Position numbers and translations under genes: made by a program
In this document: positions 12,946 through 23,500 of the stretch, in pieces
Position numbering within the stretch: position 1 is the first letter of the stretch
How the letters are laid out: each line of letters opens with the position of its first letter
The notes under the pieces: generated by a model
Databases searched by the model: none
Seen by the model: only the letters and a program-made list of their open reading frames with translations
Told to the model about the DNA's origin: nothing
IMG/VR virus record: IMGVR_UViG_3300006101_000064
Location: 1 to 24,115 of that record
DNA: 24,115 nucleotides
Direction: 5' to 3' (one strand)
DNA from: a virus

Positions 12946-13344
12946 ATGGACGGAACACCATCTGTCGATAAACTTGTCGACGTTTACATAAAGATTCGTG
13001 ACGCTAAGGACGCAGCTAAGAGAGCATACGAAGAAAAGAATGCTGAACTTACTGAGCAAATGGACATCATAGAATCTGAAATCCTAGAGGTATGCAAAGC
13101 TACCGGTGCGGATAGTATTAAGACTCCACACGGTCTTGCTATGCGCTCTGTTAAAACTAGATACTGGACTAATGACTGGGATAAGTTCTATCAGTTTATG
13201 ATGGACTATAAAGCACCCGAACTATTAGAAAGGCGTATACACCAAACAAATATTAAACAATTTTTAGTCGATAACCCCGAAGTGTTGCCACAAGGACTCA
13301 ATGTGGACAACGCATATTCCATCACCGTAAGGAGAAGTAAATGA
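12946..13344 (+). CDS. Hypothetical protein with N-terminal coiled coil, 132 aa
   Basis: The ATG at 12946 follows AAAGGAAAAG and is the first gene behind a promoter. Residues 1-55 form a charged coiled-coil-like helix. A small beta/alpha part follows (SIKTPHGLAMRSVKTRYWTNDW), ending in NIKQFLVDNPEVLPQGLNVDNAYSITVRR. Helix plus a gene-start role beside an SSB-like protein recalls nuclease-inhibitor (Gam-like) layouts, but I see no specific match. It overlaps the next gene by 4 bp. Confidence 0.55.
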   Translation: MDGTPSVDKLVDVYIKIRDAKDAAKRAYEEKNAELTEQMDIIESEILEVCKATGADSIKTPHGLAMRSVKTRYWTNDWDKFYQFMMDYKAPELLERRIHQTNIKQFLVDNPEVLPQGLNVDNAYSITVRRSK

Positions 13345-14258
13345 GTAAATTAGCCCTGTTCGAAAACAACCTGCCCGCATACTTAAAGAATGTTGAACTT
13401 GACGATGTAACAAAAGCATTGTCTGGTGGTGGTAATAAAATTAAACGCATTGCCCTTGGTAATAACAAGTTCATACTTAAAGTTGGTGGCGTTGAAATAT
13501 CTAAGAGCGCAAATGAAAAGATGAATGTTGTAGTTGTTAATGCTGCTAAAGATGTATCACGTACATTCTATGCTGCAGCATACGACCCAAGCGCAGAAGC
13601 AACTCCACCCGATTGCTGGTCACCTGATGGACGTACTCCTGATGCTTCTATCGAGAAACCACAATGCGCCACTTGCGATAACTGCCCACAAAACATTGAA
13701 GGTTCTGGACAAGGTAAGAGCAAAGCTTGTAGATTTAACCGTCGTATCGCAGTTGTTCTTGCAAGCGATATTGGTGGTGATGTGTATCAAATGGAGTTAA
13801 AGTCTAAGTCATTCTTTTACAGCAAGAAAGAACCAGGCGATTTAGATCACATGCCGTTTGATCAGTACGCAAACTACGTCGGTTCACAAGGTTACAACCT
13901 TAACAATCTAGTAACTGAAATGCGCTTTGACGATGACTCAACGGTTGGCAAGTTATTCTTCCGTCCTATTGAGTTCTTATCTGAAGAACAATGGGAAATT
14001 GCTAAGAAGCAAAAAGAAACTCCTGCAGCTAAGTCAGCAATTACTATGACTGTTGCACAAATTGATGGGGTTAAAAAGTTAGCTGCGCCTGAGCTTCCAA
14101 AGCTTGAGTCTGTTGCTAAACCTGCGCCTAAAGCTGTGAAGGTAGAAGTTGAAGTCGAAGAAGTACCAGAGCCTAAAAAGCGTAAAGAAGATAAACCTGT
14201 AGTTGCACCTAAGAAAGACTTAAAGTCAATCATGGGTGATTGGACTAACGAGGAATGA
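13341..14258 (+). CDS. Cys-rich protein with SSB-like acidic tail: candidate ssDNA-binding protein, 305 aa
   Basis: ATGA start behind AAGGAGA. Residues about 35-80 look like beta strands (KIKRIALGNNKFILKVGGVE...). C92 and the cluster C109-x2-C112-x2-C115...C130 form a probable zinc site. Residues 230-290 are a Lys/Pro/Glu/Val-rich disordered linker, and the last residues (SIMGDWTNEE) make a short acidic, aromatic tail like those through which SSBs recruit partners. Its position before the primase-helicase supports an ssDNA-binding role. This is inference from layout; I see no certain OB-fold signature. Confidence 0.5.
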   Translation: MSKLALFENNLPAYLKNVELDDVTKALSGGGNKIKRIALGNNKFILKVGGVEISKSANEKMNVVVVNAAKDVSRTFYAAAYDPSAEATPPDCWSPDGRTPDASIEKPQCATCDNCPQNIEGSGQGKSKACRFNRRIAVVLASDIGGDVYQMELKSKSFFYSKKEPGDLDHMPFDQYANYVGSQGYNLNNLVTEMRFDDDSTVGKLFFRPIEFLSEEQWEIAKKQKETPAAKSAITMTVAQIDGVKKLAAPELPKLESVAKPAPKAVKVEVEVEEVPEPKKRKEDKPVVAPKKDLKSIMGDWTNEE

Positions 14259-14506
14259 ACTTACGTGGGTTCAGTTTAAGACTTGTTGAAGCCAACCAAA
14301 ATGCTGACTCCAATCTAATTGGGGTTCAGCTAGGTAGGTATTGCATTGCTAAAGATATATCGGCAGTTGAAGCTGCCGCTATATTCGGCGTATCAAAGAT
14401 GACAATCTATCAATGGTTCGTAGGCAATTCAAAACCCCACAAGACTAAAGCTGAAAAAATAAAAAGAGTATTGACTAAGGCTAAGTTCAATAATGGCAAA
14501 GACTGA
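14255..14506 (+). CDS. Small helix-turn-helix protein, 83 aa
   Basis: ATGA overlap behind CGAGGA. Residues about 35-60 (ISAVEAAAIFGVSKMTIYQWFVGNSKP) form a Cro/CI-type HTH with the expected Ala at turn position and a basic region after it. It is probably a transcription regulator or an origin/replication factor, given that it sits between the SSB-like gene and the primase-helicase. It overlaps the primase-helicase by 14 bp. Confidence 0.65.
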   Translation: MNLRGFSLRLVEANQNADSNLIGVQLGRYCIAKDISAVEAAAIFGVSKMTIYQWFVGNSKPHKTKAEKIKRVLTKAKFNNGKD

Positions 14507-17315
14507 TCTACTTGCGGCAGTGCTACCTCCAGATGGAGAAGGTAATTACTGTATCGTAGGTTTAAAACCAGGCGGGTATCCAAAGCAAGAATTTGCAGAT
14601 ACTTTACTGGGAGCTGGGGAGCTTATAGATGATTTATTGAGTCAGGAATTTGATGTTTATTTTGCATGTGCTAAGTACCTTGACCCAAACGAAGGACGAA
14701 CACAGAAGAATAGCGCGTACTTTAAGAGCTTTTGGATTGACGTTGATTGCGGTGTGGGTAAACCATACGAAGATCAAACTGTTGGACTTGCAGCGTTAAA
14801 GGAATTTTCTAAATCAATAAAGCTACCGTTACCGAGCGTAGTTAATTCTGGTCGTGGCATTCATGCTTACTGGACTTTGAACAAAACTATATCTCGTGAT
14901 GAATGGTTACCTGTTGCAAAAAGACTTAAAGCCCTGTGCGAAGAACGAGGTTTCGAAGCTGACCCATCACGGACCGCTGAGAGCGCATCTATTCTTAGAG
15001 TATCAGAGACTTTAAATTTTAAGCAAGATCCCCCACTTCCTGTTGAGATTTTGCATATCAGCAAGGAGTTAGATTACGATGAGGTTAAAAGAATACTTGG
15101 TGTGTTAGTTGCGCCGAGCTATATACCTCGGAATTACAGTGAAGCTGCTAAGATAAACAGAAGTAACACTCAAAGCAGATTCAAAACCATCATGATGAAA
15201 ACCATTGATGGCAAAGGTTGCAACCAGATTAAATATTTAGTTGAAAACCAAGATGCTTTAGACGAGCCGAAGTGGAGAGCAGTGCTTAGTATCGCTACAC
15301 ATTGTGTAGATAGGGATACTGCAATTCATGCGGTTAGTAAGGGGCACCCCGAATATAACTACGAATCCACAGAGGAGAAGGCAAATGATATTAAAGGCCC
15401 ATACACATGCGATAAGATGGAGTATTACAACCCTGGACATTGCAAAGATTGTATCAACAAAGGAAAAATCTCCAACCCGATTCAACTCGGCAATGAGATC
15501 GCTGCGGCAGAACCAGAAGTTCCGATTATTGAGGAAACTCCAGAAGGAACAAAATCATATGAAGTGCCTACCTTACCTGAACCGTATTTCAGAGGCAAGA
15601 ACGGCGGCGTATATCGGCTCCCTGCGGAAGAAGATGCGAAGCCTACATTAATATATGAACATGATTTATATGTAGTTAAGTTGCTACACGACCCCAAGCG
15701 AGGGGATGCAACTTGGATTAGACTACATCTCCCTAAAGACGGCGTACGAGAATTTGCGTTGCCGTTAACTGATGCTCTTACTCCAGAAAGATTACGTGAA
15801 AAATTAGCGTTTCACGGGGTTGCTGCCCCTAAGAAGCAGATGGACGGGATTATGTATTACATCATTATGTTCGTTAAAGAACTACAACATAAGACAAAGG
15901 TAGAAATTATGAGAACTCAATTTGGTTGGACACACGACAATGCAAAGTTCATTGTCGGTGAGAAGGAAGTCGGTGCAGAAAAAGTTGTTTATAGCCCGCC
16001 GTCGCAAGCAACGGGTAGCTTAGCTAACTATATGTTGCCCGTAGGAGATTATGACGAGTGGAAAAAGATTATTAATGTTTATAACCAACAAGGCTTTGAA
16101 CCACATGCGTTTGCATTCTTTACAGCATTTGGCGCCCCGTTGCTTAAACATTTAAATCTTAAAGGCGCAATTATTAACCTGATTAATAATACATCAGGTA
16201 CAGGTAAGTCGACAGTACTTAAGATGTGCAATAGTGTTTGGGGCCACCCCGAAGAACTTATGTTGCAATGGAAGGATACACCAAACTCAATGATGAATCG
16301 GCTTGGCGTTATGAACAATTTGCCGGTCACGATTGATGAAATTACAAAATTAACAGGGGATGTATTCTCAGACTTAGCATACAGTATTTCGCAAGGCCGC
16401 GGTAAAAACCGACTAAAGCAACATGAAAATGCTGAGCGTATTAACGATACTAAGTGGGCAACAATTGCTTTATGCAGTTCAAACTCATCGTTCTACGATA
16501 AATTATCGTCACTTAAATCTACACCAGACGGTGAGTTTATGAGGTTGATTGAGTATCGTATTGAGATGACAAATAATCTTAGCAAAGAAGAAGCCGACAT
16601 TATCTTTAATGCGCTATACAACCACTACGGTCATGCAGGGGTTGAGTATGCAAAATACTTAGTCGCTAATTTAGAAACTGCATTGGACACAGTTAAACAA
16701 GTACAACAAAAGATTGACAAGGAAGTTGGGTTTACAGGGCGTGAAAGGTTTTGGTCTGGCGTTGCTGCTTGTAATATCGCCGGTGCTCTTATGGCTAAGG
16801 ATATGGGCATTATCCCTGACTTTGATATTGGCAGAGTATATCGTTGGGTGATAAAAGAGATGAAGACTATGCGTGTAGAAGTTAAAGCGCCAGTCGAAGG
16901 AACATCTAGCATGATTGGCGAGTTCATGAATGAGCATAGAGCCGCTACGCTAGTTATAAATGGTGAGGTTGATGGCAGATCAGGCATGGAACAATTGCCG
17001 ATAGTTGAGCCGAAGTTTAATGAACTCCTGGTTAGGATTGAACCTGATACTAAGAAACTATTTATCAATGCCAAACATTTGCGGGCTTATTGCGCCAAAC
17101 ACCAGATCGAGTTAAAGAATACTCTAAAGGGTTTAGCATCTGATAATATTTACATAGGTCAAGTTAAGAAGCGGCTATCAAAAGGAACAAAGCTTCAGTC
17201 TCCTGCCATTGATGCGTATGTATTTTCGCTAGACAATGAGCACTTTTTAAACGCTGACTCTTTAATTGAAACTGCTAAATCTACTCCAGATGTTGATTCA
17301 CGGACTCAACTTTGA
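14493..17315 (+). CDS. Primase-helicase: PrimPol-like domain fused to DUF927 ATPase, 940 aa
   Basis: The N-terminal part (about 1-200) has AEP/PrimPol features: WIDVDCG (D83, D85), SGRGIHAYW (119-127) and the SASILRVSETLNFK block (165-178). A Cys/His cluster, C306...H316-C317-x2-C320, follows. The C-terminal ATPase of DUF927 type has Walker A GTGKST (569-574) and Walker B VTIDE (612-616), with a SQGRGKNRL segment downstream. The last 150 residues are a possible winged or regulatory domain. It should prime and unwind DNA for the PolA at 5632, making a two-protein replisome core. All key residues are present. The ATG at 14493 lies within the preceding HTH gene. Confidence 0.85.
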   Translation: MAKTDLLAAVLPPDGEGNYCIVGLKPGGYPKQEFADTLLGAGELIDDLLSQEFDVYFACAKYLDPNEGRTQKNSAYFKSFWIDVDCGVGKPYEDQTVGLAALKEFSKSIKLPLPSVVNSGRGIHAYWTLNKTISRDEWLPVAKRLKALCEERGFEADPSRTAESASILRVSETLNFKQDPPLPVEILHISKELDYDEVKRILGVLVAPSYIPRNYSEAAKINRSNTQSRFKTIMMKTIDGKGCNQIKYLVENQDALDEPKWRAVLSIATHCVDRDTAIHAVSKGHPEYNYESTEEKANDIKGPYTCDKMEYYNPGHCKDCINKGKISNPIQLGNEIAAAEPEVPIIEETPEGTKSYEVPTLPEPYFRGKNGGVYRLPAEEDAKPTLIYEHDLYVVKLLHDPKRGDATWIRLHLPKDGVREFALPLTDALTPERLREKLAFHGVAAPKKQMDGIMYYIIMFVKELQHKTKVEIMRTQFGWTHDNAKFIVGEKEVGAEKVVYSPPSQATGSLANYMLPVGDYDEWKKIINVYNQQGFEPHAFAFFTAFGAPLLKHLNLKGAIINLINNTSGTGKSTVLKMCNSVWGHPEELMLQWKDTPNSMMNRLGVMNNLPVTIDEITKLTGDVFSDLAYSISQGRGKNRLKQHENAERINDTKWATIALCSSNSSFYDKLSSLKSTPDGEFMRLIEYRIEMTNNLSKEEADIIFNALYNHYGHAGVEYAKYLVANLETALDTVKQVQQKIDKEVGFTGRERFWSGVAACNIAGALMAKDMGIIPDFDIGRVYRWVIKEMKTMRVEVKAPVEGTSSMIGEFMNEHRAATLVINGEVDGRSGMEQLPIVEPKFNELLVRIEPDTKKLFINAKHLRAYCAKHQIELKNTLKGLASDNIYIGQVKKRLSKGTKLQSPAIDAYVFSLDNEHFLNADSLIETAKSTPDVDSRTQL

Positions 17316-17487
17316 TATTAATTGGTCTAAATTTATAGTAGGCGCATCGTTCTTTATCCCTTGTTTGGATACGGACGGTGCAGCTATGCAGGTTAAACGG
17401 ACCGCAAAGAGGTTACGCTATAAGATAAAAACACAAGTTGTTGTAGAAAAAGGCATACAAGGATTGCGAATATGGCGCATTAAGTAG
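17290..17487 (+). CDS. Small basic phage protein, 65 aa
   Basis: The ATG at 17290 lies inside the primase-helicase end, 26 bp before its stop; a TTG at 17266 is the other candidate start, and neither has a strong SD. The product has WSKFIVGASFFIPCLDTDGA, then a basic helix (VKRTAKRLRYKIKTQ) and a GIQGLRIWRIK end. This aromatic N-part, basic middle and GLRIWR tail pattern is familiar from small phage proteins near replication genes. It is possibly DNA-binding. It is the last gene before the terminator. Confidence 0.6.
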   Translation: MLIHGLNFDINWSKFIVGASFFIPCLDTDGAAMQVKRTAKRLRYKIKTQVVVEKGIQGLRIWRIK

Positions 17488-17539
17488 TATGATTGCACCT
17501 GCGATTCATTTCGCTTTTCCTTGGCAAGTTGCCATTTCG

Positions 17540-17566
17540 CCCTCACCCTCGTGGTGGGGGTTTTTT
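17540..17566 (+). terminator. Rho-independent terminator at the convergent junction
   Basis: An 8-bp stem (CCCTCACC/GGTGGGGG, one G-U) with a CTCGT loop is followed by six T residues. It ends the + strand replication operon; the T-run overlaps the stop codon of the minus-strand giant gene. On the minus strand no T-run follows the stem, so it works in one direction only. Confidence 0.85.
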
Positions 17567-20500
17567 ATTCTTCATTTGCATAATTACGCCATCCTTCAAG
17601 TTGGGGTATCATTCTTTTATCTATACCCATACCACCTGTGATGTTAGAAAGCGCTCTATTTTTATAGCGAGTTTTAATAGAATTTGTTAACGCATCTGGT
17701 GTAATGGCTTTGCCCGGATTAGTTTGGCTGAAATGCACGATCTTAGCAATGACTTTATCCATCATATATGTATCACCAGAATCTAAAGCAATAAAGAAGG
17801 CATTTAACAAATCATTATGTCTAGCAATAATTTCTTGTTCTGCATTTTTCATTTCAATATTTGCTTTTTGTGCTTGCGCGATTTTATCGGGCGTAAAACC
17901 AAGCATCTGTGCCAAAGCAAGGCGAGCAGGAACTTCTTCCATTAAAGTGTCACCTTTCATAGTAAGAGCTTGACCTTCTGAAAGATAGCGTAATCCAGTC
18001 ATGACGTTTTTAATAGCAGATGGCATAGCGGTTTCAATAGCACGTTCTGTATGGCCTTGATTAAAACGATCTAATGCTTCAGCATAAGTTACTAACGCGC
18101 CAGCAGATGGGCCAAGCAAACTCATCATAGTATTTTGTAACGTAGTAAGGTCATCCTTACCTTTACGTACATCTTGGAACCATAAGTCAGGTAAATTAGT
18201 GCTCATACGGTCTGCAAAGTTCAGTCCGCTGACTGTAGACAACGCGCCACGAGATAGTATTTCACCCGTAAACCCACCTAAATGTTTAAAGCACCAGTTC
18301 TTAAACCAATTTTCGGCATCAAACGGTTCGTCTGAATCACCAAATGCTGCATGAAAAGCTGAAGCAATGCCAGAGAATATAAACCAAAATGGTAAACCCG
18401 TCATGCCAGATGTAAGAAACGCCATGCCCATCATACCTAAGAACTGATCACGTGCTTCACGTTTAATACTTTCAAGTTCTTTAATCTTAGCTTTCATCAA
18501 TTCTTCTTTATGCGGCGAGTTACGCATCTCTCGCTCATATGCAATAAGTTCAGCTTGCATACCATCGCCCAAAGATTTTTGAAGTGTTCTAAACATTAGC
18601 ACAGTCATCTGTTGCGGATACATTTTAAATTGCAACAAAATATTACGGTAGTTACCGCGGAAATATCTTGGTTTATTGGTAGTGTTGTAGTTAAACAAAG
18701 TCTTTTTAACTAACGCATCGGCTTCTTGTATGGCTGTTTGGTAAGCTTGTTCTGCGGTATAACGTTGTTTACCATCATGAGTTTTAGCATCTAACGCTTT
18801 ATTATAGGCTAATTCAAATGTTGCCATAAACGTTGTCTCACGCATGTATTTTTCAGATGCGTGAAACGGTAAACTTGCGTAGTACATTATTTTGTTCCAT
18901 CGACCAGTGTATTGGTTTGATGGTTTTTCACCGATTTGCGCAGCTTCATGCGATAGCGTAACATCAATAGTTCCGCGTCTAACGCCGTCTTGGTATACGT
19001 CGGCATAAGTCTTACCTATAGAATTACCGTTTTTATCTTTAACATCCATGCCTTCCATATTGGCTCTGGCTAGTGATAAAAACTCATATCTGCCTGATGT
19101 TTCATTTACAAATCCTGTTCCACCAAGCATACGATTAAACTTTGCAAACGCACTCGCTGTATTTTTTAACCCATACCTAGCATTTGCAGCAGGCGCCCAT
19201 ACGCCTCCAACACCAAGCAAGTTAATCATAAACGATGCTGGCGCAGTTAAGAAGTTTATAAAGCCAAATTGATTTAACGCAGTGACAATTCCACTTTGTT
19301 TTGGTGGGTTAAGAATAGCAGTCTTAAGGTTTAACTCAAGTTCATGTACGTAATCTCTATACTTTAATGCCTCTCTAGCAGGCAGGCTTTTTAAACGTAC
19401 TTGTGCTGAACGAAGGTCGGTGAATAGCTGTGGTAAATGCTCAAACCTAGAACGCTGATATGCCATACGTAAACGAGACACTTCAAATGCACGAAGCATA
19501 TCAATACTTGCACCAGGTATATTTTCACGGTGCATAAACATCTTACGAATACTTTCGTTTGGCATTAGCTCTAAATACATTTGGCCGAGTTGATCTTTAA
19601 CTTGGTCGCGTAACGCCCCAATAGGGTCAGCTAATACTTTAGCATCTGAGCTACCTAAAATATCTTCCGTAGATTTATCAACTAGAGATTTTAAACTTTC
19701 TAAATGCGCCCAGTCACTTAAATTACTATTAAGAATTTCGCTGAAATTATTTCCTGCTTGAATATCGCCATTTTCTTCAACTTGCCTAAGTACTTCTTCA
19801 TCTGATGTGCCTTTTATAAAAGTACTTTTACCTTTTTCCTTTTTGATTAAGCGCTCTAATTCTTGTTCATAGGCATCATCACGAGCACCGGCAGTTTCAA
19901 ATTGCTGGAAAGTTTTACTTTTGCCTTTGCCTGTTTGCAACCAGAATTCGCCAAAACGTTTAAGCGGAAAGTAAATTTTAAGCGCGTCTTTAGCTATATT
20001 GTTTTTTAACTTAACTAATTCATCGTTAATTTCTTTTTCTGAAAGACCTTCACTTTTTAGTCTAGCATGAGTACGTTCTGCCTGGATTGCTATGTACTCA
20101 TCCATACGTCTTTTATAAAAATCACGCACTTCACGATAAATTTTTAACGCTGTTCTACCGTCTTCAGTGCCGTCAACCATTTTGTTCCAGGCATCTTTAA
20201 ACCGTTTATCAACGTTGTGCCAGTTTGCGGCATCGTGTGCAGGGCCAGTAGTATCGGCTTCAATTTGATCAATCGTAGCATTAAGCATTACTTCATGCAA
20301 CTGTTGAGCTTTATCAGGATTACTTTGAATTAATTGACTCCAAAGTTTAATTGCAGTATCGCCTTCCGCAAGTATTTTATTGCGGGTATAAATCATTGCA
20401 TCAACTTCTTTAACGTAATCTTTGAACTGTGGGATATTATCTCCAACAAGATCTGATAATTGGTCTAGTGTTAAAGCACCAAGCAAAGCTCTGCGGTATT

Positions 20501-23500
20501 CTTCACGAACACTAGCTAAGTTAGAAACAAATTTACGTTTATTAACTTTGCTCCAAGGAGTATGGCTTCTTATTAAATCTCCAATCGTGCCAAGCATACC
20601 TGTACGCTCAGCTGTATTAGCTCTAAATTTACCTTTTTTAGCCGCTATACTTTTTGCTATTTTTGGTTGTTTTTCGTCTTCAAACTTAGAAGTATTATCT
20701 AAAGATATAGAGTTTTGCGGTATAGCTGTACCCGGATTAAATGTATTAACGTTAGTTGTGCTTTCTTCTCTAGCAGAAAATAGTACATCTGTATTAGCCA
20801 TAGTTTGGAACAATACATTATCTACACCAATTAATTTAGATATGTATTGAATAAACTTAGACCAAGTAGATTGGTTAGTTTTGTTTTCAGCATAAAGACT
20901 ACGAAGTATTTTTTGAAAATCTCTATTGCTAAAAGCTTCAGCTATAAATTCATGTAAATTAAGAAGTCCATACTGTTCTGCATGTGGAGTTCCTTTAAGT
21001 TGTTTAACTGTGTTATGGTACAACGCTACTAAATTGTAATAAGCTCTACGTTGTTCTGGGTTTAACTTTTCAGGGTGCAACATTAAATCTGATACAGCAG
21101 CATGTGTAGACTCGTGCATTAGCACATAATTTGTTGTAACACCGCCATTTAAAGAATTATTAAGGGCAATAGACCCTTCGTAATAAAACCCAGCTGCAGC
21201 TAAAGACCCAACAGCTTCGTCTAATGATTTGTATGCAACTTTCGCTTGTTCCATCAAGCTTTTATTAGGCACTCTAATTCTGCCGTCCATTAATCTGTTA
21301 TAAGCTTCGGCCTTCAACAAAATTGGATTTATACTTGGGTCAAAGTTAGCTTCATTAAAATAACGATCCCATATGTGGTGGTAGTTAAGTTGCAGATAGG
21401 CTTCTACTTGGTTTCGTTGTACAGCCGTATGCGATAAAAAGTTTTCTAATACTTTATTAGTTATGTCATAGCCAATATTTACAGTAAAGTTTAACCCAAG
21501 TAAACGATCAGCCAATTTGCTAAAGTACTCACCTCCGTAACGCACTATGCCTTTTAATGCGCCTCTAAAATCATTTGAACGAATAGCATCATCAACTACT
21601 GGATGAACTGTAGCCTCTAACGTATTAATATCAGCATTTTGAACTTTAGGGCTACTAGACTTACTTTTCTTTTCTTTTTTATCTAAGCCTTTCTTTAGCT
21701 GCTGTTCTGTCTTACCCATTGCAATACGTGCTGGGTGGTTAACAGGCAGTTGAGGTTTTAATTCTTGCAGCTTTTTAGTAACCTCAGCTTTAGCTTCACG
21801 ATCTATATTTTCGCCCGATCCAATAGCAACCGCTTGGTTAAACAAGTCATGGTATTGTTGAACAATAGGGTTGTTTTGTAAGTCGGCAGGGAGTTCTTCT
21901 ATTCTTGGTGTTTGGCTTATGTGGCGAAGCTTTTCTTCTGTGCTTGACATAGGCTCAAGTTTTTTAGCTTCTTGTTCAGTTTCAACTTGTTCTGGCGTTG
22001 GCTCACCAAGTTCTTCTTCGTCTTGCTTACGCTGTTCTTCTTCAAGTTGAGATTGCTCTAATAACTTATCAGCTATTTCTTCATCAGTTGGTTCTTGATT
22101 TTGATTAAGTTCTTGGTCTAATTCATCTTGTAATGCAGCTTGTTCTTCTTCGCTAGGCGTTTCTTTGGTTTGTTCTTGGTTTGGCACACGAACCATGTAA
22201 TCTACACGATCTTCAAACCCATTACGTGCATACCAGTCTTTTAGTTGTTCTTGATTAAGTCCGCCTAAAGAAGCATCGGGCTGCGCCGCAGGTACAAGAA
22301 CTAAAGTTTTATCGTTAGTATCAGCCCAATTAGTAATTGCGCTTAATAATTTAGTACCCGCACCTTTATTTCTATTAGCTACATCCATGCCTGTTATCAT
22401 GGTAGCGCCAATAAGATCATCAGATAAATCATTATCTTCGTCTAGCACTTTAAACCCGGCAGTAGCAAGTGGTTCTTGCCCTTTTGTAACTGAAGGTAGA
22501 TACGCTCCTCTATCATTTACTCTAGCTGGTTTGGATTCAAAGGTTTCTTGTTCTTGCGTTTCTTTTGGTTGCAATGCCCCAACTTGTTCTGTATTTAGTT
22601 CAGCAGTGCTTGGTTGCGTTCCTCTTCCAGTTTGATCAGCAGGCTGTTCACTTCCCACCACATTACTTTGGGCATTTGTTTCAAGTCCTGGCTCAGTTCC
22701 TCGTTGGGAAGTAATCCCCTCAGATGTAGGAATGCCTGGCTGAGTAACTCCGGTGTTATCTCCAGTATTTCCTGCTGCATTTTGTTCCTCCTGTATTTTA
22801 TTACGGGCTTCAATATGTTTATCAATGTAATTGCTTAACTCTTCTTTAGTTGGTTCTTTGCCGTACTGTGCAACAAAATCAGGTTTAACAATATCAGCAA
22901 TCTGATTGCGTATTCTATTATTTGCAAGGTATCCTCGTATTCCACCAAGACCCGACATAGGAATGCCTTGTACAAATGTACCGACAACAGTCTCAATGTA
23001 CTCCTTCATGGCATCAAGATCGGCGGTATCAAGACCTGCACCGAAACGTTCTGCCCATTGTTGTGCTAGCTCAGGTGGTATTTCTTTAGCTGTTGAAGCT
23101 GCGTATACTTTAGCAACGTCATATAACAAATTTTTACCTGCCGCGTCTAAACCACTTAACGCACCAAGACCAAATCTTTCTGAAAGAAAATCGGCGCCTG
23201 CATGGATTGCCATTGCTGGCGCAAGTTTAGTAAAGTTAAGTTCTTGGGCTATGTCTGCATTAGGATTTTTATTTTGTATTTCTTCAATAGCACGGGAACC
23301 TGGTTCGCCAACACCGTGGAATGCAGCTTGCGTTGCCATACCAAGCATACTGCCTTTACTAAGCATAAGCTTTTTAGCGGAGTCAGCTACAAACTTAATG
23401 CCAGCTTTTGTGCCTTCTTTTTCAGCAACTTCTTCGGCTAACTTTTTAACACCTTGTTTAACTAATTGTTTTTCAGCAATTCCAGCTAAACCTCCAGGTA

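Noticed and set aside
16631-17074. 147-codon minus-strand frame opposite the primase-helicase
   Set aside because: Antisense shadow of a gene with clear domains; no SD or operon partner on that strand.
17521-17534. TGGCAA-G-TTGCCA dyad as a minus-strand terminator
   Set aside because: No T-run follows it on the minus strand; it is a short perfect dyad with no supported role.
20422-20850. 142-codon + strand frame inside the giant gene
   Set aside because: Antisense, Ser/Leu-rich, no SD; a by-product of codon use on the other strand.
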